From Hassallia sp050875635 (GTDB lineage: Bacteria; Cyanobacteriota; Cyanobacteriia; Cyanobacteriales; Nostocaceae), in the NCBI RefSeq assembly GCF_050875635.1, contig NZ_JBPAOH010000015.1, forward strand, positions 1-64,000: a stretch of 64,000 nt of DNA, in the 5' to 3' direction. This document shows, in pieces, positions 49,184 to 58,305 of this stretch. Below the pieces are notes generated by a model. That model saw nothing but the letters and a program-made list of their open reading frames with translations, did not search any database and was not told the DNA's origin. A program made the translations under genes and the position numbers. Position 1 is the stretch's first letter; each line of letters opens with the position of its first letter.

Positions 49184-52100
49184 TCACGAACGAGGACATA
49201 AAGCGCGATCGCTTTTTGTCACTTTCGGGTTAGTCTTGAGATAGTCATGTAGCAAATCGCAACTTTGTGACAGTAAATTTTCTAGTTTAATATCTGCTAA
49301 ATTCTGAAGAATTAATTTACCTTTAGTACTAGCGATCGCTAACTGTCGTCCATCTGGACTGAAAATTGCACTGCTGAAGTTTTCATTATCTGCTTTCAAA
49401 GCGATTAGCAAAGTGCCATTTCGATTCCAAAGCTTAATATTATCATCACTAGCTGCTGCCAAAGTCTTACCGTCAGCGCTAAAACTAACGCTTTTGAAGG
49501 AATCCCCAGTTCCCAAAAGAATTTTAAATGGCGTACCATCCAACCGCCACAGCCTCACCGTGTTATCATCACTAGCTGATGCTAACAGTTCACCGTCAAG
49601 GCTGAAACTCACCCAATTAACGACGTTTTCATGTCCCTCCAAGGTCTTAAGCAAGCTACCATCTCGGTTCCACAGCAAGACTTTTTTATCATCACTAGCT
49701 GATGCTAACAATTGACCATCGGGGCTAAAGCTTACCCAGTTGACTGCGTTATTATGTCCGGTTAAGGTTCTTAAGAGTTTACCATCAACACTCCTCCAGA
49801 GTTTGACGGTTTTATCTTTACTAGCGGAAGCGATAATTTTACCATCCGGCGACCAAGCTACGCCTAATACTGCATCTTGATGACCGATGAAAGTGTTAAT
49901 AAGTTTACCGCTTATGCTCCATATTTTCACGGTTTTATCTTTGCTGGCAGAAGCGATAAGCCCTCCGGACATGGCTTCGCTTACCGCCTTTCCATCGGGG
50001 CTAAAACTTACACCCCAAACTTCACCTTTATGACCAATCATTGTACGAATCGGTTTACCATCGCGATGCCAAAGTTTGATGGTGTTGTCTCGATTTGCGC
50101 CGGCGATCGCACTACCATCAGGACTGTAACTGATATTAGTAATCGAATCATTAACAGTTTTCGGGTTTCCTTGCCGCAAATCGTCCCAATTCCAAAGTTT
50201 GATAGTTTTGTCGCGACTGGCAGAAGCAATAATGCGATCGTCTGGACTAAAACTAACGCTATTCACCCAATTGCTATGTCCCCTTAAGGTTCCTAATTGC
50301 ACTCCATCATAAGTCCAGAGTTTGATCGTTTGGTCGCTACTGGCTGAAGCGATAACTTGACCATCGTGGCTAAAACTGATACCAATAATTCCCCCATTGT
50401 GTCCCGGCAAAGTTTGCAGTAGTGTACCTTCACGACTCCAAAGTTTGATGGTTCTGTCTTTGTCCAAACTACCGGAGGCGATTATTTTACCATCCGGCGA
50501 CCAAGCGAGGCTCTTGACTGCATCGCTGTGTCCTGATAATGTTTTTATCAGCTTCCCGTCTAAATTCCAGAGTTTGATAGTTTTGTCAGCGCTTGCAGAA
50601 GCGATTATTTTACCATCTGGCGACCAAGCTACGTCTAAAACTTGTTTTTCATGCCCTAATAAAGTTCTCAGCAGCTTACCGTTTCGATTCCACAGCTTGA
50701 CAGTGCTATCGTTACTTGCAGAAGCGATTATTTGACCATCGGGGCTAAATGTAACGCTATTTACCCCAGCTTTATGTCCTGATAAAGTGATTGGTTGTAA
50801 GGTGTTTAGATTCCACAGTTTCACTGTTTTATCTTGACTTGCAGAAGCGATTATTTTACCATCTGGGCTAAAATTAACGCTATTAACTACGTCGGAATGT
50901 CCCGACAAAGTTTTAAATATTCTACCATCTGGATGCCAGAGAATAATCGTTTTATCAGCGCTGGCAGAAGCGATTATTTGACCATCAGGGCTGTATGTGA
51001 CGCTATTTACCCCAGATCGATGTTTTTCTAAACGGTTGCGTTCTCCTACCTCATTAACTGCCTGATAAAGCGCTGTTTTTACCTGCTGTCTGGTGTCGGA
51101 ATCTACCAAAATTGCTTTTTGCAGTTTTCTACCTGCATTTAAAGCTTCTTTTAATGCATCAATACCCTTATCCGAAGCAAACAGCGCTTCAGAGGATGCA
51201 CTGATGGTTTTAATTTCGCTATTGACGATTGTAAATAACGAACCGATTAAACCTAACATGGCGACGAATAAAGCCGCAAGTCCAAATTTGAGATAAAAAT
51301 TTACTCTGACTTCACTTTGCTTTTGTTTTTCTTTACTTTCTGCTAACTGAGTTGTTAATTGTTTTTCCTTTAATTCTGCTTGTAATTGTTCAATTTCTAC
51401 GCGACTCATTTCTTCGCGCTTGCGTAGTTCTTTCAACTCGCTAAGTAAATCTAATCCTTGCTGCAAATGGCTACCTACCAATTTTGCTTGCTGCTTGTTT
51501 TGTCTGAGTTCGCTATTTAGTCGCTCAATTTCACTTTGACTTTGTTCTACTTTAATGCGTAGTTGATTCAATTGAATCTGCAAGCTTGATTCTTGTTGTT
51601 GCAAATGGCGAATCAAATCTACTAAATAATCATGAATTAGTTGATAGCGTTCGGGAACATCAGGAAATAAAACTACTAACCCGGAACGCACTAATATTTC
51701 TAATATCAAATCTAATTTTTCTACATTTTCTAATTCTTCCAACTCTATCGCTAATTGGGCGCGACTTTTAAAAGGTCTTTGATTGTTTTCATCTGTTAAT
51801 AAATATAAAACAAGCAGCGCTGCACGTTCATTTTCTCTACCGCAATCTTGGATAAGTTCTTTAATATATCGTTCAATTAAGCGATTTGGTCGATATGGTT
51901 GATATCTTTCTAAGCTGGTAATTCTTTCATCTTGAAGTTGCGCTCCTGCTACCTGCAATTCTATCGGACGAACTTCTCCTAATTCTGCCGATAAATCTTC
52001 TATCAATGCATCAATTAAAGCAGGTTCTAAATAAATGTGCGATCGCTCTGTTAAACGCTGCATCACCATCTTTGCATCTGCTGGAGAAAAATTATTTAAT

Positions 52101-54295
52101 GCATAGCGAATATTTTTATCGAGAATGTTCTTATTAATCGCTTCTAATGCCGATAAATGCTTAAATTCTAATAAACGATGCAAATAATCTTCTCGCAAAG
52201 AAAGAATAACTTTGACAAAAGGTATATTTAAAACTTGACTAATAAATATATCAAACTCTTGCTTTTTGTTTCTATCTGTGTATCCAAAGAAAAATTCTTC
52301 AAATTGGTCGAAAATTAAAACTGTGATTAAATGGTTGTTAGCATTTTCTTGTAATTGTTGTTGAATTTCAGCAATTGTCATTGGTGCCACAGGAAAAGGT
52401 AAAACTTCTGGATCGATGACAACTTCTTTTTTAGTTTGCGTCTGTGCTTCGGATAAAGATTTTCCTAATTCTCGCACCCAATCATCATAAAGTTGCAATA
52501 CCACAGGTACGGCAATTTGATCGCCGATCGCTCGATTTTGCAATGCAGGTACTAAACCGGCAGTCACGGTAGAACTCTTACCCACACCAGACGGACCGTG
52601 AATCACCGTCAGCTTTTGGTCAGCACGGCTAATTCTACCAATCAAGTTATTTATATCACCTTCGCGACCAGAAGCGGCAATTTCTAACGCGACACTGCTA
52701 CCTCCAGCAGGTGATAGCAAAGCTGGGTTTGTCGCTTGTCTTTGCGGTTGCAAACGTCCGGCACCGATAAAAGCGCGAAAACCATATTGCTGTTCGACAG
52801 AACGGCGTTTTTGACGAATAGTAAAAGCTTCTAAATAGCGACCTTCTTCAAAATAAAGCGATCGCAAAGACCGTAACATGCGAATATAACGATGAGCATC
52901 ATAACGATGGTCGCTAAATTCCAACGCCTCGTCAAGATTCTCACTCGCCATTTTTAACTGTTCTAAAGCGATTTTTTCTTCACCTAATTTTCGCTGTGCT
53001 TTCGCTAAAAGCAAGCGATAAGTTTGCGCTAAAAGTAAAGGAAATATGCCTTGATGAGAGTCGCTATTATCTTTCGATTCGTATAACTTCCACAAACTAA
53101 CTCGTGCATATTGACTCGCTTGTGCCCAGCGGAATTCTTGCACGGCAACTTGTGCTAAAAAACCATAATCACAAGCTAATTGTATTTGCGTTCCATAAGT
53201 TTGATGCAACTCCAAAGACTTTTGAGCAACCATTTGCAATTCTTGCCATTCTTGCAGATGTTGCAAAACTTCCGCCAAATCGCCAATAAATTGCGCTGCT
53301 ACATCCGGACGACCACTTACTTGCAAAACATTCAAGCATTCTTGAAAATACAATTTAGCTGAATGCCAATAACGGCGATTTTCTGCATAATTTCGTTCCG
53401 CTAAACGACAACAACACAATCCAATATAAAATAATAACACCCCTTGTCGTAGTAGGGGTGAAGCGTGGTTGTTAACGATATCTAACTGCGAACCGAATAA
53501 ATCGGGAATTCTAAATTTATCGCTTTCTCTATTTTGTACCGATAATTCCCGCCAACACCTTAAACTTTCTTGGAAATGGTCTATAGCGGAATTTATGCGA
53601 TCGCTTACATAATCGTCTAAACCGAAAACAAATTCTAAACTAGCATTTAATTCTGGTTTTAAAGAGATACCATGATTTTGCAACTCTTTAATCGCATAGT
53701 GAAGTTCATAACTATGCTCCCAAACTTGCTCTATGGTACAATGTTGGTCTGCTTCACGTTCTTGACGTTGTGTAGCACGAGTATTTAAAACTGTAGCGAA
53801 TAGAGAATCAGTTTCTTGTTGCAGAAATTGTAGCAACTGAGTTGAGGTCATTTCAAACCTAATTGGTGTCGCTGCCCAACTTGCGAAATCTGGTGCTAAA
53901 CGTAATAGCTTTTGCTGTACTTCATCATTCACCCAAAACACCATTGGAAATGCATGTCTTTTGCGAAACTCATCGCGGATATGATTGATCGCACGCAGTA
54001 AATCATCGAGTCCTTCTACTGACTCTAAACCCAAAATCATCAATGCTGAAGGCTGTTTTGTCAGTTGTGCATGAAGAGTTGTGTAGAGACTTCTGGCATT
54101 AGAAGGCAAAACTAGCTTTTGAATGTCATATGTTTCTTCAAGTCGTTGTAAAATTTGCTGTTGCAAAACTTTATAATTGCAGCAAACTACAACCACGGAA
54201 AATTGATTGTAAGAGAGAGCGATCGCCCTCCCCAAACTTCTAAATGAACGATCGTTATCTGTTATGATGCTTGTTTGCGGTTTTCGTTCAACCAT
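49184..54295 (-). CDS. STAND-like NTPase with transmembrane segment and 14 WD40 repeats
   Basis: A 1703-residue protein, ATG at 54295 (MVERKPQT); an earlier in-frame start at 54343 lies inside the upstream gene. Order: an N-terminal degenerate P-loop-like domain (about 1-175; LMILGLESVEGLDDLL, PMVFWVNDE, APDFASWA); a helical TPR-like region (about 190-530); an NTPase core with Walker A GPSGVGKSS (567-575) and Walker B VLIFDQFEEFF; a coiled coil (about 900-985); one transmembrane helix (about 995-1020); and 14 WD40 repeats (about 1090-1665), enough for two seven-blade propellers. The repeats are nearly identical (SPDGKIIASAS). Its start overlaps the upstream ATPase gene by 34 bases. Probable sensor/effector NTPase; function unknown. 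Confidence 0.9.
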   Translation of the reverse strand: MVERKPQTSIITDNDRSFRSLGRAIALSYNQFSVVVVCCNYKVLQQQILQRLEETYDIQKLVLPSNARSLYTTLHAQLTKQPSALMILGLESVEGLDDLLRAINHIRDEFRKRHAFPMVFWVNDEVQQKLLRLAPDFASWAATPIRFEMTSTQLLQFLQQETDSLFATVLNTRATQRQEREADQHCTIEQVWEHSYELHYAIKELQNHGISLKPELNASLEFVFGLDDYVSDRINSAIDHFQESLRCWRELSVQNRESDKFRIPDLFGSQLDIVNNHASPLLRQGVLLFYIGLCCCRLAERNYAENRRYWHSAKLYFQECLNVLQVSGRPDVAAQFIGDLAEVLQHLQEWQELQMVAQKSLELHQTYGTQIQLACDYGFLAQVAVQEFRWAQASQYARVSLWKLYESKDNSDSHQGIFPLLLAQTYRLLLAKAQRKLGEEKIALEQLKMASENLDEALEFSDHRYDAHRYIRMLRSLRSLYFEEGRYLEAFTIRQKRRSVEQQYGFRAFIGAGRLQPQRQATNPALLSPAGGSSVALEIAASGREGDINNLIGRISRADQKLTVIHGPSGVGKSSTVTAGLVPALQNRAIGDQIAVPVVLQLYDDWVRELGKSLSEAQTQTKKEVVIDPEVLPFPVAPMTIAEIQQQLQENANNHLITVLIFDQFEEFFFGYTDRNKKQEFDIFISQVLNIPFVKVILSLREDYLHRLLEFKHLSALEAINKNILDKNIRYALNNFSPADAKMVMQRLTERSHIYLEPALIDALIEDLSAELGEVRPIELQVAGAQLQDERITSLERYQPYRPNRLIERYIKELIQDCGRENERAALLVLYLLTDENNQRPFKSRAQLAIELEELENVEKLDLILEILVRSGLVVLFPDVPERYQLIHDYLVDLIRHLQQQESSLQIQLNQLRIKVEQSQSEIERLNSELRQNKQQAKLVGSHLQQGLDLLSELKELRKREEMSRVEIEQLQAELKEKQLTTQLAESKEKQKQSEVRVNFYLKFGLAALFVAMLGLIGSLFTIVNSEIKTISASSEALFASDKGIDALKEALNAGRKLQKAILVDSDTRQQVKTALYQAVNEVGERNRLEKHRSGVNSVTYSPDGQIIASASADKTIILWHPDGRIFKTLSGHSDVVNSVNFSPDGKIIASASQDKTVKLWNLNTLQPITLSGHKAGVNSVTFSPDGQIIASASNDSTVKLWNRNGKLLRTLLGHEKQVLDVAWSPDGKIIASASADKTIKLWNLDGKLIKTLSGHSDAVKSLAWSPDGKIIASGSLDKDRTIKLWSREGTLLQTLPGHNGGIIGISFSHDGQVIASASSDQTIKLWTYDGVQLGTLRGHSNWVNSVSFSPDDRIIASASRDKTIKLWNWDDLRQGNPKTVNDSITNISYSPDGSAIAGANRDNTIKLWHRDGKPIRTMIGHKGEVWGVSFSPDGKAVSEAMSGGLIASASKDKTVKIWSISGKLINTFIGHQDAVLGVAWSPDGKIIASASKDKTVKLWRSVDGKLLRTLTGHNNAVNWVSFSPDGQLLASASDDKKVLLWNRDGSLLKTLEGHENVVNWVSFSLDGELLASASDDNTVRLWRLDGTPFKILLGTGDSFKSVSFSADGKTLAAASDDNIKLWNRNGTLLIALKADNENFSSAIFSPDGRQLAIASTKGKLILQNLADIKLENLLSQSCDLLHDYLKTNPKVTKSDRALCPRS

Positions 54296-55602
54296 GATTG
54301 AAATTTTTGCGTTTCTGCTAAAACTGGATTGACCGCAAACCAAACTCCCTGATGATCGCGGTATTCAAAGACAAACAAACTTCTTAACAAAGTGTGATAT
54401 TCTATATCACCTCGAACCCGCTGCTGTTGCACCACTTGAAAAATTAATTCCCACTCGTGCGGATCGATGGGGTTCGCACGGTAGTCCCGCTGTCTTTGAA
54501 TCACAAGTTCCACACAACCGCGATCGAAAGGTGGATCTTGTTCTCGCAAACAGTCATACAACAATCCTAACAAGTCGCGTACATGACCACCGCTGATCAG
54601 ACACAACCGATCTAAAGTTTCCGGACTGTCAAACACCTCTGTTATTAAGTTTAACCTTTCTTCTGGGTAAATATCAGGGAAAGCTCTCGCTAACACCATT
54701 TGACGCATCAAAGTTAATCCGGGAGTGTAAACTTCTCCACTCCGCGAGCGCACGGGTATCATCGGTAACACTTTAGGCGCGACACCACCACCTAAACGTT
54801 GCTGTAGTTCAGCGCTATCGTTAGAGAAAGTTAAAGCTAAAGGAATAGTGTAAACTACATGACAGTTGAGTTTACGTAACTGTTCACCCCGCTGGATAAA
54901 TAAATATTCTGGCAGCGATCGCCCAGATGGTAAAGGTCTAATTGCCACTCTGTCCAAATTATCGACAATGACAACTAATCCTTTTTTACCTCTAGCTTTC
55001 AATTCGGTGTTCGCACGGTCTAGCAGTTCTTTATTAATTGACTGCAAAATATTTCCCGTGCGGGGTTCGAGATAATCGCGTAAACGTCGTCTTAATTGCG
55101 GACTTTCTTTGGTTTTTGCGGTAATTTTCCCAATACCAACAGACAATTCAGCTTCATAGTCTAGGTCAATCGGTGTTTGCATGAAGTCTATAACTTCCGT
55201 AAACAACTTAGTAAAATAGCTAGGTTTGATGCGGATTTTTAGCGTTTCTAGGCTTTCACTCACCTGACCGGCGATCGCTAGTAAAATATCAGTTACATCT
55301 ACATCAGCCATTTCTAGGACATGAGTAGACTCAAAATAAACCACATGAAATTTTTGCTCTTCTAACTCAGCTTGAAGTCGCAACAACTCGGTTGACTTTC
55401 CACAGCCAAGATGACCTGTAAATAACTGACAGGTTGGGACATCCGGTGATATCCGCGTAATGGTACGCTGTAAAGCTTCGATGATTTTACCACCCCGCAC
55501 TGAGGCAAAATCAATATAATATCGGCGATCGGCAGGATTTCCCATCATTAGAGGTCTGCTCGGATTGCACGCTTGATAAAATCTTTCTAAATCTAAGAGC
55601 AT
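54262..55602 (-). CDS. P-loop ATPase (AAA/KAP-like) partner of the WD40 NTPase
   Basis: A 446-residue ATPase. Walker A GHLGCGKST (63-71), Walker B VIVDNLD (211-217), a possible sensor region VVYTIPLALTFS (about 250), then a winged-helix-like C-terminal part (CLISGGHVRDLLGLLYDCL and HEWELIFQVVQQQR, ending near FVFEYRDHQGVWFAVNPVL). There is no membrane helix. It is the first gene of a two-gene minus-strand unit and overlaps the NTPase-WD40 gene, so the proteins are likely made together. It resembles regulatory ATPases of predicted conflict systems; the substrate and trigger are unknown. Confidence 0.87.
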   Translation of the reverse strand: MLLDLERFYQACNPSRPLMMGNPADRRYYIDFASVRGGKIIEALQRTITRISPDVPTCQLFTGHLGCGKSTELLRLQAELEEQKFHVVYFESTHVLEMADVDVTDILLAIAGQVSESLETLKIRIKPSYFTKLFTEVIDFMQTPIDLDYEAELSVGIGKITAKTKESPQLRRRLRDYLEPRTGNILQSINKELLDRANTELKARGKKGLVVIVDNLDRVAIRPLPSGRSLPEYLFIQRGEQLRKLNCHVVYTIPLALTFSNDSAELQQRLGGGVAPKVLPMIPVRSRSGEVYTPGLTLMRQMVLARAFPDIYPEERLNLITEVFDSPETLDRLCLISGGHVRDLLGLLYDCLREQDPPFDRGCVELVIQRQRDYRANPIDPHEWELIFQVVQQQRVRGDIEYHTLLRSLFVFEYRDHQGVWFAVNPVLAETQKFQSWLNENRKQAS

Positions 55603-56019
55603 AACTACTAATCCATTTCACTTAGGGAAAGACGGGGATTGCGAAAACGTCTGGATAACTAACTATATTTATATCTGTTGAGTAGTAATTCTTGCCTAGT
55701 CTGCGAATATCCCTATCAAAATACAAACTATATTGACATTCTTCCGGATGATTTTTCCGATAAATTTGTCAATTGCAACACTTTCTTGGGATACCTTTTA
55801 AGTAATAATACTGTGGTTATTTTCAGCTAAAATAATTTTCAAGAGAGAAAAAGCTTCTCCTAGAAATTCTAAAAATATCCACTAGAGAAAAAGGTTATAC
55901 TCATTACAATTTACAAGTATTCCTTCAGATACCCGACTTCTCGCTCGAAGTCGGGTATCTTGTAAATCATCAACACAGGTGAAATTAATTTCTAGTATCT
56001 AAGTTGACAGTAGTTGACA
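55603..56019. other. Region upstream of the ATPase-WD40 unit
   Basis: About 415 A+T-rich bases without genes. A perfect stem GATACCCGACTTC (55928-55940) and GAAGTCGGGTATC (55947-55959) with a 6-base loop sits in the middle, with TTGTAAATC after it on the plus strand. Direct AGTTGACAGT units occur at 56002-56020. The promoter of the ATPase-WD40 unit must lie here. Confidence 0.5.
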
Positions 56020-56162
56020 GTAGGGGAGGCAAAAAGCGGTGTGGATATTCCTCCCGCTTTATTGCCGTTGCGTTATGCTTTTAGAAGAGCGCACCAACGA
56101 CTGTGCAAGGCGCCTTGTGCTGCACGACTTGGTGCGTTGCGCTGCACGACAACGCACCCTAC
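56020..56162. mobile_element. GTAGGG-ended miniature repeat element
   Basis: A 143-bp element starting GTAGGGGAGGCAAA and ending ACGCACCCTAC, related to 31405-31526 by GTAGGGGAGGCAAA, TTCCTCCC, TTATTGCCGTTG and GCGTTATG. It contains an internal fold around GGCGCCTTGTGCTGCACGAC. No coding content. The following 56163-56254 stretch is CTAACAACTAACAACC repeats. Confidence 0.7.
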
Positions 56163-56254
56163 AGTTAAGAAACTAACTGTATTTACCACTAACAACGCTC
56201 CCACTAACCACTAACAACTAACAACTAACAACCAACCACCAACACCCATACTTA

Positions 56255-56488
56255 TCAATATTTACAGTCTCCTGCCCGAAGACAATCTTCTGTTTGGTCA
56301 TCTCTAGCTGATAGTTGAAACGGCATTATATGTATTAACTCTTTTAAGTTGCTAGTAATTAAATCAGTGTTTGGTAAAAACTTATTCGGTAATATCGGCA
56401 CGTCACGATTAGCAGCCAAGCTAGAACTTACATTACCTAAAAAAACAGGTAATGATACCATCAAACCAATAAAAATTACCCTACTCAT
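56255..56488 (-). CDS. Small exported hypothetical protein
   Basis: A 77-residue protein with an N-terminal signal peptide (RVIFIGLMVSLPVFLGNVSSSLAA) and a short mature part with two Cys near the C-terminus (DCLRAGDC), which could form a disulfide. I do not recognise a family. The frame, signal peptide and start (ATG) support a real gene, but it is short and no homology can be claimed. Confidence 0.5.
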   Translation of the reverse strand: MSRVIFIGLMVSLPVFLGNVSSSLAANRDVPILPNKFLPNTDLITSNLKELIHIMPFQLSARDDQTEDCLRAGDCKY

Positions 56489-56798
56489 ACAAACCTCAGT
56501 TAAGAATTTCCGATTGCGTTACCGTAAATAGCACCTTGATAAACCGGAGTTTAAAAACTGAGCATTATTATGTTTATTTTTAATAAATTTAAACTAAATG
56601 CTTTTTTTTGGAGACTTGATATATAATTATCAGTTCCACCCTTTTAGGGTTAGGCAACGCCTAAAATATAACTTCCTAGTCACATATTCATATTAAGCTT
56701 TAACCTAGCCGGACGAAAAGAGCGATCGCCCTAAAAAAAATATCGTAGTAGCCGCCACCCTAGATAAAATAGTTAACAATTGATGCCTATTTCAACTC
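56489..56798. other. tatC upstream region
   Basis: 310 bases with no gene. GCAACGCCTAAAATAT at 56655-56670 is like the end of the miniature element at 35186-35310, a solo relic. A HIP1 octamer lies at about 56722. The tatC promoter is expected here. Confidence 0.45.
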
Positions 56799-57593
56799 AT
56801 GACTCCTTCACAAGACGTAGACACTTCAACTGACCCAGGTATCGACCTCGAAGGATACGGCAACCCAGAATCAGATCCTCTCGATGAGTTGCCTGGTGAG
56901 GTCGAAATGTCGATTTTCGACCACCTAGAGGAGTTACGACAGCGGATTTTTTATGCCTTGATTGCTGTAGCAGTAAGTGTTATTGGCTGCTTTCTTGTTG
57001 TCAAGCCGATTGTTCAACTGTTGGAAGTACCAGCACAAGGAGTAAAATTTCTCCAACTCGCTCCCGGAGAATATTTCTTTGTCTCCCTAAAAGTTGCCGG
57101 TTACAGTGGTTTGGTGCTTGCCAGTCCTTTTGTACTTTACCAAATTATCCAGTTCGTACTTCCAGGATTGACCAGACGCGAACGACGCTTGCTTATACCG
57201 GTGATGTTGGGTTCGAGTGTCTTATTTGTCGGTGGGTTGGTGTTTGCTTATATACTGCTGATTCCTGCCGCTTTGAACTTCTTCATCAGCTACGGTGCAG
57301 ATGTAGTCGAGCAATTATGGTCGATTGACAAATATTTTGAATTTGTGCTGTTGTTATTATTTAGCACCGGGTTAGCATTTCAAATTCCCGTGATTCAACT
57401 GTTGCTAGGTGCTTTAGGAATTCTTTCTTCTCAAAAAATGCTTTCTGGTTGGCGTTATGTAATTATCGGATCGGTGGTTTTGGGAGCTATTCTCACACCT
57501 TCTACAGATCCCTTTACCCAAAGTCTTTTAGCCGGTGCTGTCTTGGGACTTTATTTCGGGGGTATCGGTTTGGTTAAGCTTGTTGGGAAGTGA
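56799..57593 (+). CDS. tatC: Sec-independent translocase protein TatC
   Basis: A 264-residue inner/thylakoid-membrane protein, core of the twin-arginine translocase. It has an acidic N-terminal extension (1-38), then the conserved SIFDHLEELRQRIFYALI, followed by six hydrophobic helices. Signature elements seen are FEFVLLLLFSTGLAFQIPV and ILTPSTDPFTQ (loop). It exports folded proteins, including the Rieske protein encoded 700 bases downstream, whose N-terminus carries the twin arginine (MGRRQF). That makes the local clustering functionally sensible. Confidence 0.95.
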   Translation: MTPSQDVDTSTDPGIDLEGYGNPESDPLDELPGEVEMSIFDHLEELRQRIFYALIAVAVSVIGCFLVVKPIVQLLEVPAQGVKFLQLAPGEYFFVSLKVAGYSGLVLASPFVLYQIIQFVLPGLTRRERRLLIPVMLGSSVLFVGGLVFAYILLIPAALNFFISYGADVVEQLWSIDKYFEFVLLLLFSTGLAFQIPVIQLLLGALGILSSQKMLSGWRYVIIGSVVLGAILTPSTDPFTQSLLAGAVLGLYFGGIGLVKLVGK

Positions 57594-57597
57594 TTGG

Positions 57598-57735
57598 GGA
57601 ATGGGGCATGGGGCATGGGGCATGGGGCATGGGGCATGGGGCATGGGGAATAAAAATAATTTCTCTCCTTACCAATTCGCAATGCCCATTAAACAATTGC
57701 CCATTGCCCAATTCCCAATTCCCAATTCCCAACAA
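57598..57735. repeat. GGGGCAT heptamer array after tatC
   Basis: Six to seven GGGGCAT units (57604-57648), then, after about 30 bases, opposite-sense GCCCATTAAACAATTGCCC and CCCAATTCCCAATT units. Same family as 1180-1490. Inverted halves could act as a transcript end for tatC. Confidence 0.9.
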
Positions 57736-57761
57736 ATTATGTTTGTTATTTGAATGATAAA

Positions 57762-58073
57762 CTAATCAATCAACCATTCGGAAGCACGTTCGCCCAAATC
57801 TAAAGGAATGCTAACTGCTTTACCAAGTCGCGGACGTTCGCGAGTTTGAGTAATAAATGTTTTCACTTGAATTGTACCACCAAAGGCATCAAGATAAGTA
57901 GCGATAGTATTGAGATGCTCTTGGTAGTCTGTTTCACTTAAGGGAAAAGATACTTGCTCAAGATATTTCCACATTATTTGTACAAATATCTTACCTTGTG
58001 TCCGTCGCAACTGGACATCGTATGAGCGTCCCCATTTATCAAGCAACAGTTGATGTAATTCAATTCCGGTCAT
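57762..58073 (-). CDS. DUF3067 family protein
   Basis: A 103-residue protein of the DUF3067 family, found in cyanobacteria and plant plastids. It is recognised from MTGIELHQLLLDKWGRSYDVQLRRTQGKIF, split at residues 1-30, and QIMWKYLEQVSFPLSE. I use the ATG at 58073; a TTG lies four codons upstream. No membrane segment. Function not established. Convergent with tatC across a repeat block and divergent from petC. Confidence 0.87.
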   Translation of the reverse strand: MTGIELHQLLLDKWGRSYDVQLRRTQGKIFVQIMWKYLEQVSFPLSETDYQEHLNTIATYLDAFGGTIQVKTFITQTRERPRLGKAVSIPLDLGERASEWLID

Positions 58074-58305
58074 AGCTTTTTTCAATTAGATTTTACATTT
58101 AGTTATGATGTTAAGTTCCGTAACTCCAGTATGATAAGACTATAAAGAAATGTAATGTCCACCAAAAGATGCTAAAAATATCTTTGAAGAGAAAAGTATG
58201 GCATCGTCGGCGGTACAATTCATTTCGATGCAGACAAGAGCTACTAAGATTATGGGAACTCTTGTCAATATTCTTAACAAAATAGAGAATCATAGCGCGG
58301 GGATT

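Noticed and set aside
58198..58305. 36-residue N-terminal extension of PetC
   Set aside because: Not found in Rieske proteins; the MAQFSES start with the GRRQF motif fits the known family start.
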